From the NCBI RefSeq assembly GCF_900104025.1, contig NZ_FNIQ01000001.1, positions 682,001 through 746,000 on the forward strand: a DNA stretch of 64,000 nt. The letters are read 5' to 3'. A model generated the notes under the pieces. That model was not told where the DNA came from. It was given only the letters and a program-made list of their open reading frames with translations, and ran no database searches. Shown one piece after another: positions 43,986 through 52,301 of this stretch; position 1 is the first letter of the stretch, and the number at the start of each line of letters is the position of its first letter. Source of the stretch: Geodermatophilus sp. DSM 45219 (GTDB lineage Bacteria > Actinomycetota > Actinomycetes > Mycobacteriales > Geodermatophilaceae). Position numbers and translations under genes: made by a program.

Positions 43986-44008
43986 TGACCTGGGATCGGG
44001 CCAGGTCA
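43986..44008. promoter_or_regulatory. Inverted repeat upstream of the peptide-importer operon
   Basis: TGACCTGG (43986-43993) and CCAGGTCA (44001-44008) are perfect 8-bp arms with a 7-nt spacer. It lies 149 bp before the binding-protein start and 77 bp after the recR stop, so it may be an operator for the importer or the recR terminator. Confidence 0.4.
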
Positions 44009-44084
44009 GGCGCCACCACGCCGGCCGACCCGCCACGGCCCCGTCCAGGGCTCCGGAGTGTGCGGGGGCGGGGAGGACGAGGTC

Positions 44085-44684
44085 TCAGGCGTCGATGCGG
44101 CGGCGGCCCTCGAAGGCGCGGCCCAGCGTGACCTCGTCGGCATACTCCAGGTCGCCACCCACGGGCAGGCCGCTGGCCAGCCGGCTGACCGCGAGCCCGA
44201 GCGGGCCGACGAGCCGCGCCAGGTAGGCGGCGGTCGCCTCGCCCTCGAGGTTGGGGTCGGTGGCGATGATCAGCTCGGTGACCGCGCCGCTCATCAGCCG
44301 GGTCATCAGCTCCTTGACCCGCAGGTCGTCGGGGCCGACGCCCTCGATGGGACTGATCGCGCCGCCCAGCACGTGGTAGCGGCCGCGGAACTCGCGGGTG
44401 CGCTCGATCGCGACGACGTCCTTGGGCTCCTCGACGACGCAGATCACGTCGTCGGCGCGCCGCGGATCGCGGCAGATGCGGCACTGCTCACCCTCGGCGA
44501 CGTTGTAGCAGGTGCTGCAGAACCGCACCTCTGCCTGCACGCGCTGCAGCGCGGCGACCAGCCGGCCGACGTCCGCGGACTCCGCGGCCAGCAGGTGGAA
44601 GGCGATGCGCTGGGCGCTCTTCGGCCCGACGCCGGGCAGCCGGCCGAGCTCGTCGATGAGGTCCTGGACGGCCCCCTCGTACAC
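44085..44684 (-). CDS. recR: Recombination mediator RecR
   Basis: This 199-aa protein works with RecF/RecO to load RecA at gaps. The helix-hairpin-helix is [20 protein letters not shown], the four-cysteine zinc finger is [16 protein letters not shown], and the Toprim core is [13 protein letters not shown] with [18 protein letters not shown]. The GTG at 44684 follows GAGGAGAGGG. It lies 35 nt downstream of ybaB, the common order. The length is normal. Confidence 0.98.
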   Translation of the reverse strand: MYEGAVQDLIDELGRLPGVGPKSAQRIAFHLLAAESADVGRLVAALQRVQAEVRFCSTCYNVAEGEQCRICRDPRRADDVICVVEEPKDVVAIERTREFRGRYHVLGGAISPIEGVGPDDLRVKELMTRLMSGAVTELIIATDPNLEGEATAAYLARLVGPLGLAVSRLASGLPVGGDLEYADEVTLGRAFEGRRRIDA

Positions 44685-44719
44685 GGTGTCCCTCTCCTCA
44701 GGGGGTTCCGCCGCGACCC

Positions 44720-45055
44720 TTACAGGCCGGGCAGCCCCAGGCCGCCGCCGAGGCCGCCGGCGAGCGGCCCCATGCGACTGGCGGTGAGGTCGTTGACGGC
44801 GCGGGAGGCGTCGCGGAAGGCGGCGACGATGAGGTCCTGGAGGGTCTCGAGGTCGTCGGGGTCGACGGCCGCGGGGGCGATCGTCACCGCGGTGACCTCG
44901 CCCTGCCCGGTCATGGTCACGCTGACCAGGTCCCCGCCCGCCGTGCCGGTGACCTCCTCCTGCGCGAGCTGTTCCTGCGCGGCAGCCAGCTGCTGCTGCA
45001 TCTGCTGCGCCTGCTTCAGCAACTCCGACATGTCGGGCTGGCCTCCGGGGAACAT
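44720..45055 (-). CDS. ybaB: YbaB/EbfC nucleoid-associated protein
   Basis: This 111-aa protein is a YbaB/EbfC family DNA-binding nucleoid protein. It has the helical [20 protein letters not shown], the strand [16 protein letters not shown] and [20 protein letters not shown]. The tail is Gly/Leu-rich ([14 protein letters not shown]). It lies directly upstream of recR, as in most bacteria. The usual upstream partner dnaX is separated here by a plus-strand ArsR/SRPBCC pair. Confidence 0.95.
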   Translation of the reverse strand: MFPGGQPDMSELLKQAQQMQQQLAAAQEQLAQEEVTGTAGGDLVSVTMTGQGEVTAVTIAPAAVDPDDLETLQDLIVAAFRDASRAVNDLTASRMGPLAGGLGGGLGLPGL

Positions 45056-45103
45056 GACCCGAGCGTATGCCGGGGGACCGACACGTGCGGGGACGCCGCC
45101 TCC

Positions 45104-45119
45104 TCAACCAAGTGGTTGA
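45104..45119. promoter_or_regulatory. ArsR operator 1, over the -35
   Basis: TCAACCA (45104-45110) and TGGTTGA (45113-45119) are perfect arms with a 2-nt centre. It overlaps the TTGACA hexamer at 45116-45121, which is a consensus -35. Confidence 0.7.
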
Positions 45120-45144
45120 CAAAGGTCGGCAGCCGGTCCACGCT
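45116..45144 (+). promoter_or_regulatory. arsR promoter
   Basis: TTGACA (45116-45121) is a perfect -35, and after 17 nt CACGCT (45139-45144) is a weak -10. The expected start point near 45151 lies inside the second operator. Confidence 0.5.
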
Positions 45145-45145
45145 C

Positions 45146-45169
45146 TTCCTCAACCAATCGGTTGAGGAA
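45146..45169. promoter_or_regulatory. ArsR operator 2, over the transcription start
   Basis: TTCCTCAACC (45146-45155) and GGTTGAGGAA (45160-45169) are perfect 10-bp arms with a 4-nt centre. The inner part shares TCAACCA/GGTTGA with operator 1. The spacing is 42-46 bp centre to centre, about four helical turns, on the same face. Confidence 0.7.
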
Positions 45170-45183
45170 GGGAGGACACCGCG

Positions 45184-45555
45184 ATGGCCGCCGATCCGCT
45201 CTCCCGGGTCTTCGCGGCCCTGGCCGACCCGACCCGGCGCGACCTGGTCGCCCGGCTGGCGGTCGCCGACGCCACCGTCGGGGATCTCGCCGAGCCCTAC
45301 GACGTCAGCGTCCAGGCCGTCTCCAAGCACCTGCGGGTGCTCGAGGACGCCGGCCTGGTCAGCCGCAGCCGCGACGCCCAGCGGCGTCCGGTGCACCTGG
45401 AGGCCGAGGTGCTGGACCTCATGACGGCGTGGATCGAGCGCTACCGGCGGCAGGCCGAGGAGCGGTACCGCCGGCTCGACGACGTCCTGGCGTCCATGCC
45501 GGACGACAGCGACAGCACCACCGGACCGACCACCGAGAGAGGGAACCCGTCATGA
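45184..45555 (+). CDS. ArsR-family regulator
   Basis: This 123-aa protein is a winged-helix ArsR-type repressor. It has LSRVFAALADPTRRDLVARL at the N terminus, the recognition helix VSVQAVSKHLRVLEDAGLVS and the wing SRDAQRRPVHLEAE. No metal-binding cysteines are visible in the usual positions, so it is probably of the non-metal, SRPBCC-linked (YdfF/PadR-like AHSA1) type. The ATG at 45184 follows GGAAGGGAGGAC. The 3' end overlaps the SRPBCC gene in ATGA. Two palindromes over its promoter indicate autorepression. Confidence 0.93.
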   Translation: MAADPLSRVFAALADPTRRDLVARLAVADATVGDLAEPYDVSVQAVSKHLRVLEDAGLVSRSRDAQRRPVHLEAEVLDLMTAWIERYRRQAEERYRRLDDVLASMPDDSDSTTGPTTERGNPS

Positions 45556-46034
45556 CCACCACCACGCACGAGACCCGCATCGACGTCGACCCCGAGGTCC
45601 CGCTGGTCCGGATCACCCGCGAGTTCGACGCACCGCCCGCGAAGGTGTTCCGCGCGCACACCGACCCCGAGCTGGTCGTCCAGTGGCTCGGCCCCCGTGG
45701 CCTGGAGATGGCGATCGACCACTACGACTGCCGCACCGGCGGCTCCTACCGCTACCTGCACCGCCAGGGGGACGAGGAGTACGGCTTCCACGGCTGCTTC
45801 CACGAGGTGCGGCCCGACGAGCTGATCGTGCAGACCTTCACCTACGAGGGCGAGCCGGACGGCGTCGCGCTGGAGCGGCTGGTGCTCGAGGACCTCGGCG
45901 ACGGCCGCACCCGGCTCACGTCGACCTCGCTGGTCGACTCCTTCGCCGGCCGGGACGCCTTCGTGGCCAGTGGCATGGAGGTCGGCGTCCGCGAGGGCTA
46001 CGAGCGCCTCGACGAGGTCCTCGCCCGCTCGTGA
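45552..46034 (+). CDS. SRPBCC (AHSA1-like) protein
   Basis: This 160-aa protein has an AHSA1/SRPBCC fold, with LVRITREFDAPPAKVFRAHT, VVQWLGPRGLEM, YRYLHRQGDEEYGFHGCFHE and REGYERLDEVLARS. ArsR plus AHSA1 pairs are common in actinobacteria and are thought to sense or bind a hydrophobic ligand. The ATG at 45552 overlaps the arsR stop, so the two are co-translated. The stop lies 7 nt before the left arm of a large hairpin shared with dnaX. Confidence 0.92.
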   Translation: MTTTTHETRIDVDPEVPLVRITREFDAPPAKVFRAHTDPELVVQWLGPRGLEMAIDHYDCRTGGSYRYLHRQGDEEYGFHGCFHEVRPDELIVQTFTYEGEPDGVALERLVLEDLGDGRTRLTSTSLVDSFAGRDAFVASGMEVGVREGYERLDEVLARS

Positions 46035-46040
46035 CCTGCT

Positions 46041-46099
46041 GAACGGCCCCCTGCAGGGTCCCGCCGCGAGGTACGAGCGGCGGGGGCGGGGGGCCGTTC
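46041..46099. terminator. Family II double-stem hairpin, copy 3
   Basis: GAACGGCCCCC (46041-46051) pairs perfectly with GGGGGCCGTTC (46089-46099), and an inner CCCGCCGC (46060-46067)/GCGGCGGG (46077-46084) stem is also perfect. It begins 7 nt after the SRPBCC stop and covers the dnaX stop codon at 46098-46100, so it serves both strands. Confidence 0.75.
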
Positions 46100-48389
46100 A
46101 GTCGATCGGGCGGGCGCCGAGGTGGGTGCGCAGCAGGGACAGCGCCGCCTGCTCGGGGTCGACCGCGGGCTCCGGCTCCCCGTCACCCCCGGACCCCTCG
46201 GCCGCGCGCTCGGCCATGAGCTCCCGGGCCTCCGCGGCCTCCGCGGCCCGCGCGGCCTCCCGGGCCGCCTCGGGTGCCACCGGGGCGGCGCCGCGGGCGG
46301 CCGCGCCCTCCACCACGACCTGCACCTTCCAGCGCACGCCGAGCAGCTCCTGCAGCGACTGCCGGACGACGTCTCGGTTGAGGTCGTCGCCGAGCATCTT
46401 GGCCAGGGCCGGCGAGGTGGCCGTCAGGGTCAGCACCCCGTTGGCGAGGTCGTGGACCTGGGCGCTGCGCAGCAGCGCCTCGGTCGTGCGCTTGTGGCCG
46501 CGCGCGACCTTCAGCAGCTCGGGCCACACCCGGCGGACGTCGGTGGTGCTGAGGTCCCCGTCGGCGGCCTGGTCGGGCGGGTTCGCCGTCACCAGCGGCG
46601 TCGGCTCGGCACCGCGCGGCGCCGGCGAGGACTCGGCCGCGGCCCGGGGCGCCGACGTGGCCGCCGGGCGGGGCTGCTCGACGCGCCCGGCCGCGGCGGC
46701 GGCCGCCGCGGGCTGGGCCGGGTGCGGCCAGTCCTCGTCGTCGGTGGGCTCGGGGGGCAGCGGGATGTCCGGCTCGCCCGGGGCGACGCGGGACCGCCGC
46801 GGCTCCTCGGCCGTGGCGGCCGGCGGGGCCGCCGCAGCGGCAGCCGCCGGTGCGGCCGGGAAGGACGGTGCCCCCGACCCCGGCGGGGTGGTCTCCGGCC
46901 AGCCGTCGTCGGCCGGCGGACGGGCCGCGACCGGCTCCGGGCGGGCGCGCTCGGGCTCGGGTGGCGCGGGCTCCGGACGGGCCGGCTGCGACCGCGCCGG
47001 CTCGGCCTCCGCCGGCTCGCTGCGGGCCGGCCCCGGCGCGGGCCGCTGCGCCGGCGCGGGGGCCTGGGACTTCCGCACGAACTCGCGCACCGTCCGGCCG
47101 GGCTGCTGTTCGGCTGCCGGCGCCGGGGCGGCGGCGGGCTCCGGCCGGGCCTCGCGCACCGGGGCCTCACGGGGAGCCGCGTACCCGTCCGCGGGCTCGG
47201 CGGCCGGCCGCCCCGCGTGCTCGCCGGCGATCGACATGCGCCGCTCGAGGCGCTCCAGCCGCTGCAGCACGGCCGCCGTCGAGCCGTCGGTCGCGGGCAG
47301 CAGCATCCGGGCGCACACCAGCTCCAGCAGCAGCCGCGGCGCCGTCGTCCCCCGCATCTCGGTCAGGCCGGCGTGCACCGTGTCGGCCATCCGCGACAGC
47401 GTGGCCGACCCCAGCGCCTGGGCCTGCGAGCTCATCAGGTCCAGCCGGTCGGGCGGGCAGTCGAGCAGCCCGTTGCCCCCGGCGTCCGGGACGGCGTCGA
47501 GGACGATGAGGTCGCGCAGCCGGTCGAGCAGGTCGGTGGCGAAGCGGCGCGGGTCGTGCCCGGCCTCCACCACGCGGTCGACGGCGCGGAAGACGGCCGG
47601 TGCGTCGTGCGCGGCGAGGGCGTCGATCGTCTCGTCGAGCAGCGCGTCGTCGGTGACGCCGAGCAACCCGACAGCGGTGGCGTAGGTGACGCCCTCCTCG
47701 CCGGCGCCGGCCAGCAGCTGGTCGAGGATCGACAGCGAGTCGCGGACCGACCCGCCGCCGGCGCGCACCACCAGCGGGAAGACGGTCTGCTCGACCCGCA
47801 CGCCCTCGGCCTGGCAGGTCTTCTCCAGCAGGCCGCGCAGCGTGGTCGGCGGCACCAGCCGGAACGGGTAGTGGTGCGTCCGCGAGCGGATCGTGGAGAG
47901 CACCTTCTCCGGCTCGGTGGTCGCGAAGACGAAGACGAGGAACTCCGGCGGCTCCTCGACCAGCTTGAGCAGGGCGTTGAAGCCCTGCGTGGTCACCATG
48001 TGCGCCTCGTCGACGATGTAGACCTTGTAGCGGCTGCTCACCGGGGCGAAGAAGGCTCGCTCGCGCAGGTCGCGGGCGTCGTCGACACCGCCGTGGCTCG
48101 CGGCGTCGATCTCGATGACGTCGAGCGAGCCGGGCCCGTCGGGCGCCAGCGCCACGCACGACGCGCAGACGCCGCACGGCGTCGACGTCGGCCCCTGCTC
48201 GCAGTTCAGCGACCGGGCCAGGATGCGCGCCGAGGAGGTCTTGCCGCAGCCGCGCGGCCCGCTGAACAGGTACGCGTGGTTGATCCGCCCGCCGTCGACG
48301 GCGTTGACCAGCGGGGTGGTGACGTGCTCCTGCCCGACCACCTCGGCAAAGGTCGCCGGGCGGTACTTCCGGTAGAGCGCCAGAGCCAC
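46098..48389 (-). CDS. dnaX: DNA polymerase III subunits gamma/tau
   Basis: This 763-aa protein is the clamp-loader motor. Residues 1-220 hold the AAA+ core with Walker A GPRGCGKTS, the cysteines CGVCASC and an earlier CEQ of the zinc module, and VDEAHMVTTQGFNALLKLVE. The middle (about 420-620) is a long Pro/Ala/Glu-rich low-complexity linker, typical of actinobacterial tau. The C-terminal part (about 630-763) holds the alpha-polymerase-binding region. The GTG at 48389 opens on LALYRKYRPATFAEVVGQEH, the classic N terminus. It lies next to the SRP RNA gene, and the ybaB-recR pair lies 1 kb further downstream. Confidence 0.97.
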   Translation of the reverse strand: MALALYRKYRPATFAEVVGQEHVTTPLVNAVDGGRINHAYLFSGPRGCGKTSSARILARSLNCEQGPTSTPCGVCASCVALAPDGPGSLDVIEIDAASHGGVDDARDLRERAFFAPVSSRYKVYIVDEAHMVTTQGFNALLKLVEEPPEFLVFVFATTEPEKVLSTIRSRTHHYPFRLVPPTTLRGLLEKTCQAEGVRVEQTVFPLVVRAGGGSVRDSLSILDQLLAGAGEEGVTYATAVGLLGVTDDALLDETIDALAAHDAPAVFRAVDRVVEAGHDPRRFATDLLDRLRDLIVLDAVPDAGGNGLLDCPPDRLDLMSSQAQALGSATLSRMADTVHAGLTEMRGTTAPRLLLELVCARMLLPATDGSTAAVLQRLERLERRMSIAGEHAGRPAAEPADGYAAPREAPVREARPEPAAAPAPAAEQQPGRTVREFVRKSQAPAPAQRPAPGPARSEPAEAEPARSQPARPEPAPPEPERARPEPVAARPPADDGWPETTPPGSGAPSFPAAPAAAAAAAPPAATAEEPRRSRVAPGEPDIPLPPEPTDDEDWPHPAQPAAAAAAAGRVEQPRPAATSAPRAAAESSPAPRGAEPTPLVTANPPDQAADGDLSTTDVRRVWPELLKVARGHKRTTEALLRSAQVHDLANGVLTLTATSPALAKMLGDDLNRDVVRQSLQELLGVRWKVQVVVEGAAARGAAPVAPEAAREAARAAEAAEARELMAERAAEGSGGDGEPEPAVDPEQAALSLLRTHLGARPID

Positions 48390-48460
48390 GGCAGCAGGTT
48401 ACGTGGACGGGAGGACGGTATCGGCGGCCTCCGCCGCACCCCGCCCAGCACGAAAGCAAG

Positions 48461-48550
48461 GGACCCCCCGCGCACCCGCCAGAGCCCGCTTATCCTTGCT
48501 GCCTTCCGGCCCTGGGGAGGTTCACGAGATGACGCCACACGAGGGGTCGG
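48461..48550 (-). ncRNA. ffs: Signal recognition particle RNA (4.5S-type, small)
   Basis: Read on the minus strand, the segment contains the universal SRP core CAGGGCCGGAAGGCAGCAAG, the GNAR-type tetraloop helix that binds Ffh, with the symmetric internal loop around it. The 5' end GACCCCTCGTGTG pairs with the 3' end GCGCGGGGGGTC, closing a hairpin of about 90 nt. A TACAGT -10 element lies at 48561-48556, about 6 nt upstream of the predicted start. It is adjacent to dnaX, a frequent place for ffs. The exact ends are estimated from base pairing. Confidence 0.9.
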
Positions 48551-48795
48551 ACACCACTGTAGAGGAAACCCCGCGAGGGCAGGGTGCCCCCCTCGCTACC
48601 CTCCGTGCCATGACGCCGAGGCCCCGTCCGGAGGCTCGCCCCGAGCCGGTGAGGGGTGCGGACGACGGGGTCCTCCGACCGCCCCCGCCCCGCTCCTGAC
48701 CCGGAGCACCGCGGGCTGACCTCCTCCCGGCGCGAGCCGCCCGGGATCTGCGCCGTGCTCCGGACCGACCGTCCCCCGGACCGCCCAGGAGTGTC
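48551..48795. other. Spacer with ffs promoter and start region of EamA gene
   Basis: This 245-bp stretch holds the SRP RNA promoter on the minus strand (TACAGT at 48561-48556) and the plus-strand lead-in of the EamA transporter gene. I see no other gene or clear hairpin in it. Confidence 0.4.
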
Positions 48796-49725
48796 ATGCC
48801 CACCCCCTCGACCACCGCCGTCGCCGCGCGCGGCTTCCCGCTCGTCGTCCTCGCCGCCCTCTGCTGGGGCACCGCCGGGGTCAGCGGCCAGGTCGTCGCC
48901 GCCCGCACCGACCTCGGCCCGCTCGACATCGCCTGGCACCGCATGGCGATCGGCGCCGTCGCGCTGCTCACCGCGCACCTGCTCACCCGACACCGCTCCA
49001 CGACGGCGCCGGTCCCGCTGACCCGGCCGCTCGCCGTCCGGCTGGCCCTGGTGGCCGCCGGGCTGGCCGCGTACCAGCTGGCCTTCTTCGCCGCGGTCGC
49101 CCTGGCCGGCGTCAGCATCTCGACCCTCGTGGCACTCGGGCTGGCGCCGCTGCTCATCGCCCTCGGGACGACGGCCCTCGGCCACGGCCGTCCCGACCGC
49201 GCCACGCTCACCGCCCTGGCCGTCGCGCTCGTCGGCCTGACCCTGCTGGTCGGGCTCACCGCCGGCGCCTCGGCCGGGACTGCGGTGCTGCTGGGCGCGC
49301 TGGTCGCCACAGGCTCGGCCCTCGGCTACGCGGTCGTGACGGTGGCCGGTGGCGACGTCCCCGTCGGCATCCCGGTGACGCTGGTCGGGTTCGCGGGCGG
49401 CGCGCTGCTGCTGACGCCGGTCGCACTGGTCGCCGGGCTGCGGCTCACCACCGAGCCGGTGGCGCTGGCGACGCTGCTCTACCTGGGCGTCGTGCCCAGC
49501 GCCGCGGCCTACGCGCTGTTCTTCCGCGGCCTGCAGACGGTGCCCGGCGCGGTGGCCGGGATCGTCACGCTGCTCGAGCCGGTGGCGGCGACGGCGCTCG
49601 CGACGGCCTTCCTCGGCGAGCGGCTGCCGCTCGGGGCGCTGGCCGGCGGGCTGCTCGTGCTCGCCGCCGTGGCCGGGCTGTACCTGCGGCGCCCGGCGCC
49701 GGCCGTGACCGAGCTGCGCGGCTGA
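48796..49725 (+). CDS. EamA/DMT-family transporter
   Basis: This 309-aa membrane protein has ten hydrophobic segments in two repeats of five, the DMT/EamA (RhtA/YdcZ-like) fold. Marks are VLAALCWGTAGVSGQVVAAR in repeat 1 and YLGVVPSAAAYALFFRGLQT in repeat 2. Members export amino acids, metabolites or drugs. The ATG at 48796 follows a short GGAGTGTC element. The substrate is unknown and no regulator sits next to it. Confidence 0.9.
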   Translation: MPTPSTTAVAARGFPLVVLAALCWGTAGVSGQVVAARTDLGPLDIAWHRMAIGAVALLTAHLLTRHRSTTAPVPLTRPLAVRLALVAAGLAAYQLAFFAAVALAGVSISTLVALGLAPLLIALGTTALGHGRPDRATLTALAVALVGLTLLVGLTAGASAGTAVLLGALVATGSALGYAVVTVAGGDVPVGIPVTLVGFAGGALLLTPVALVAGLRLTTEPVALATLLYLGVVPSAAAYALFFRGLQTVPGAVAGIVTLLEPVAATALATAFLGERLPLGALAGGLLVLAAVAGLYLRRPAPAVTELRG

Positions 49726-49772
49726 GACCCAGGACGACGGAGGCCGGACCCCGTGGGACCCGGCCTCACCGG

Positions 49773-49857
49773 CGGAGGATGGGAGATTCGAACTCCCGAG
49801 GGGTTGCCCCCAACCCGCTTTCCAAGCGAGCGCCATAGGCCACTAGGCGAATCCTCC
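49773..49857 (-). tRNA. tRNA-Ser(GGA)
   Basis: The minus strand folds as a tRNA with acceptor GGAGGAT/ATCCTCC, anticodon loop TTGGAAA (anticodon GGA, Ser UCC/UCU) and a long variable arm typical of tRNA-Ser. The T arm GGAGTTCGAATCTCC is intact. The 3' CCA is not encoded (CCG follows the discriminator). Confidence 0.96.
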
Positions 49858-50011
49858 ACGTGCACCCGCCACGATACCGGGCGGCGTGCCGCGGGTCGGC
49901 CGCGGCACCCGGGAGCCGGTCCCGGGGTGGTTACTCCCGTGCCGGGTGGGGCACGCTGCCCCTCACTGCGTCGAAACCGGCGGCGCACGCCCACGACAGG
50001 AGAGCAGCCCC

Positions 50012-50356
50012 ATGAGCGAGAACCGGCTCCGGCCCGACGTCGTCGAGGCCATCGTCGCGGTGCTCAAGGGCGCCGACCCCGCCGAGCTGCCGGCCACGGC
50101 GACCAAGGAGGAGAAGGACGCCGCCAAGGACCGCTACCTGTCGGAGTTCGTCGCCGAGCGCAGCAAGCGGGACCGCCAGACGCGGGCCTGGGAGCTGCTG
50201 CTGACCCGCAGCTACGACGAGCCGCCGACCTGGCGGCGCCTGTTCGACGACCTGGACTCCGACGTGGTGACCGAGCTCGGCGAGCTGTACGACGTCCTGC
50301 CCGCGGGTGCCCAGGAGGAGTACGCCCGCCGGTACGGCGTGCCGACGGGCGTCTGA
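50012..50356 (+). CDS. Small helical hypothetical protein, 114 aa
   Basis: This 114-aa soluble protein is charged and helical: residues 30-60 are rich in Lys, Glu and Ala (ATATKEEKDAAKDRYLSEFV), and the C-terminal part is LYDVLPAGAQEEYARRYGV. No membrane segment or known domain is visible. The ATG at 50012 follows AGGAGAG at a loose spacing. It is 34 nt upstream of the Ser/Thr kinase gene and on the same strand, so it may be co-transcribed with it and could be a kinase-linked regulator. Confidence 0.65.
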   Translation: MSENRLRPDVVEAIVAVLKGADPAELPATATKEEKDAAKDRYLSEFVAERSKRDRQTRAWELLLTRSYDEPPTWRRLFDDLDSDVVTELGELYDVLPAGAQEEYARRYGVPTGV

Positions 50357-50390
50357 TCGACACCTCGGCGACGGGCAGGGGAGGCGGATC

Positions 50391-52052
50391 GTGAACGGGC
50401 CCGGCCACGTCGTCGCAGGGCGCTACCGCCTGCTGGAGCGCGTCGGCGGCGGCGGCATGGGCGCGGTCTGGCTGGCCCGCGACGAGCTGCTCGGACGCAA
50501 CGTCGCCGTCAAGCAGGTGCTGCCGCCGCCGGCCGCCGACCCCGTCGTCATCGCCCAGCAGCGCCAGCGGGCGCTGCGCGAGGGCCGGATCGCCGCCCGG
50601 CTGTCGCACCCGCACGCCATCTCCGTCTACGACGTCGCCCTGGAGGACGGCGCGCCGTGGCTGGTCATGGAGTACCTGCCCTCGCGCAGCCTGGCCGAGG
50701 TGCTGCACGAGGACGGCGTCCTGCCGGTCGACCAGGTCGCCCAGGTCGGCGCCCAGGTCGCCGACGCGCTGGCCGCCACCCACGCCGCGGGCATCGTGCA
50801 CCGCGACGTCAAGCCCGCGAACATCCTCATCGGGCGCGGTCCGCGGGTCGAGGGCCTGGTGAAGATCACCGACTTCGGCATCTCGCACGCCAGCGACGAC
50901 GTCACGCTCACCCAGACCGGCCAGATCACCGGGACGCCGGCCTTCCTGGCCCCCGAGGTGGCGCGCGGCGGCGAGGTGACGCCGGAGAGCGACGTCTTCG
51001 CCCTCGGCGCGACGCTCTACACCTGCCTGGAGGGCCGGCCGCCGTTCGGCATGGACGACAACGCGCTGCGGCTGCTGCACCGGGTCGCCGGCGGTGAGCC
51101 GGACCCGCCGCGCCGGGCCGGCTCGATGACCGCTCCGCTCATGCGGATGCTGGCCGACGCCCCCGCGGACCGGCCGACGACGGCGCAGGTCCGGGATGAG
51201 CTGGCCCGGCTCGCGGCCGGCCGGGACGGCGACCCGACCACGGTGCTGCTGGCGCGGACCTCGCTGCGGTCCTCGACCAACCGGGAGCGGACGGAGGAGC
51301 TGCGCACCGGGGTGCTGCCCGCGGCGGGGGCCGGCGCCGCCGCCGCGGGCGCCGTCCACGACTCCGGCACTGCCGTCCAGGACGTGCCGGCCGGACCGCC
51401 CACCCCGCCGACGACGCCCGCGCCCGCAGGCCCGCCGCCGACCCAGCCGGCCGCGCCGGCCGCCCGGCGTCGCCGGCGCGGGCCGCTGGTCGCCGCGGTG
51501 CTGCTGCTCGCCGCGCTGCTGGTGGGCGGCCTCGTCTGGCTGACCACCCGCGGGGACGCCGGGACCAGTGCCGACGCCCCCGCCGCACCCTCCACCGCGG
51601 CCGCGGCGACCACCGCACCCGAGCCGGGGACGCCGACGCCGGAGCCTGCCGAACCGTCGGAGTCCCAGGAGACCTCGGAGACCGTGCCGACCCCGAGCAC
51701 CAGCGCACCGGCGAGCGAGCCGGCGTCCGGCGACCCGGCCGTCGTCCTCGAGCAGACCCTGGACCAGTACTACGGGCTGCTCCCCGACGACCCCACCGCC
51801 GCCTACGCCCTGACCGGGCCCTACCTGCGCTCGCAGGCCGGCCCCGGCTACTACCGCGACTTCTGGGCGCCGTGGGCCGACGTCCGGCTGCAGGACGTGC
51901 GCGCGGTGGAGCAGCCCGAGGACGGCGTCATCACCGCCACGACCGAGGTCGCGTTCACCGGCGACGACGGCGGCGAGCTGGTCGAGACCCACCAGGTGCG
52001 CCTCGTGCAGCAGGACGGTGAGTGGCTGGTCGACCTGGACCTGGTCGTCTGA
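50391..52052 (+). CDS. Ser/Thr protein kinase with extracellular domain (Pkn type)
   Basis: This 553-aa protein is a membrane-anchored eukaryotic-like kinase. The kinase domain is residues 12-275: glycine loop VGGGGMG, catalytic Lys41 in VAVKQV, Asp139 in HRDVKP, Asp161 in DFG, and FLAPEV. A Pro/Ala linker leads to a membrane helix (about residues 365-385, PLVAAVLLLAALLVGGLVWL). A Pro/Thr/Glu-rich stalk then precedes an extracellular C-terminal domain of about 110 residues (VVLEQTLDQYYGLLPDDP, YYRDFWAPWADV). The GTG at 50391 follows GGGGAGGCG. The signal and targets are unknown; the ectodomain is not a PASTA type. Confidence 0.94.
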   Translation: MNGPGHVVAGRYRLLERVGGGGMGAVWLARDELLGRNVAVKQVLPPPAADPVVIAQQRQRALREGRIAARLSHPHAISVYDVALEDGAPWLVMEYLPSRSLAEVLHEDGVLPVDQVAQVGAQVADALAATHAAGIVHRDVKPANILIGRGPRVEGLVKITDFGISHASDDVTLTQTGQITGTPAFLAPEVARGGEVTPESDVFALGATLYTCLEGRPPFGMDDNALRLLHRVAGGEPDPPRRAGSMTAPLMRMLADAPADRPTTAQVRDELARLAAGRDGDPTTVLLARTSLRSSTNRERTEELRTGVLPAAGAGAAAAGAVHDSGTAVQDVPAGPPTPPTTPAPAGPPPTQPAAPAARRRRRGPLVAAVLLLAALLVGGLVWLTTRGDAGTSADAPAAPSTAAAATTAPEPGTPTPEPAEPSESQETSETVPTPSTSAPASEPASGDPAVVLEQTLDQYYGLLPDDPTAAYALTGPYLRSQAGPGYYRDFWAPWADVRLQDVRAVEQPEDGVITATTEVAFTGDDGGELVETHQVRLVQQDGEWLVDLDLVV

Positions 52053-52125
52053 GCGGGCCCGGGACGACGACGGCGGCGCCCGCTGGGCTCGAGACCCCGT
52101 GCGGACGCCGCCGCGTCTGTCCTGC

Positions 52126-52213
52126 TGGCGGTGGCGGTGGGATTTGAACCCACGGAGGCTTGCACCTCACACGCTTTCGAGGCGTGCTCCTTCGGCCGCT
52201 CGGACACGCCACC
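52126..52213 (-). tRNA. tRNA-Ser(CGA)
   Basis: The minus strand folds as a tRNA with acceptor GGTGGCG/CGCCACC, anticodon stem CACGC/GCGTG around CTCGAAA (anticodon CGA, Ser UCG), a long variable arm, and T arm GTGGGTTCAAATCCCAC. The discriminator G and the 3' CCA are encoded. Confidence 0.97.
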
Positions 52214-52301
52214 GCCGAACAGACTACAGGGCGCGCTCCCGGGTCCCGCACCGCGGCGGACCGACGCGCGCGTCACCGCCGACCCGCCGTGACGCGGGCG
52301 C

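Noticed and set aside
46098..48389. Programmed frameshift in dnaX giving gamma from tau
   Set aside because: No A-rich slippery heptamer was seen in the GC-rich linker, so no gamma-type site is claimed.
48551..48795. A further small gene between ffs and the EamA gene
   Set aside because: Only short low-complexity frames are present.
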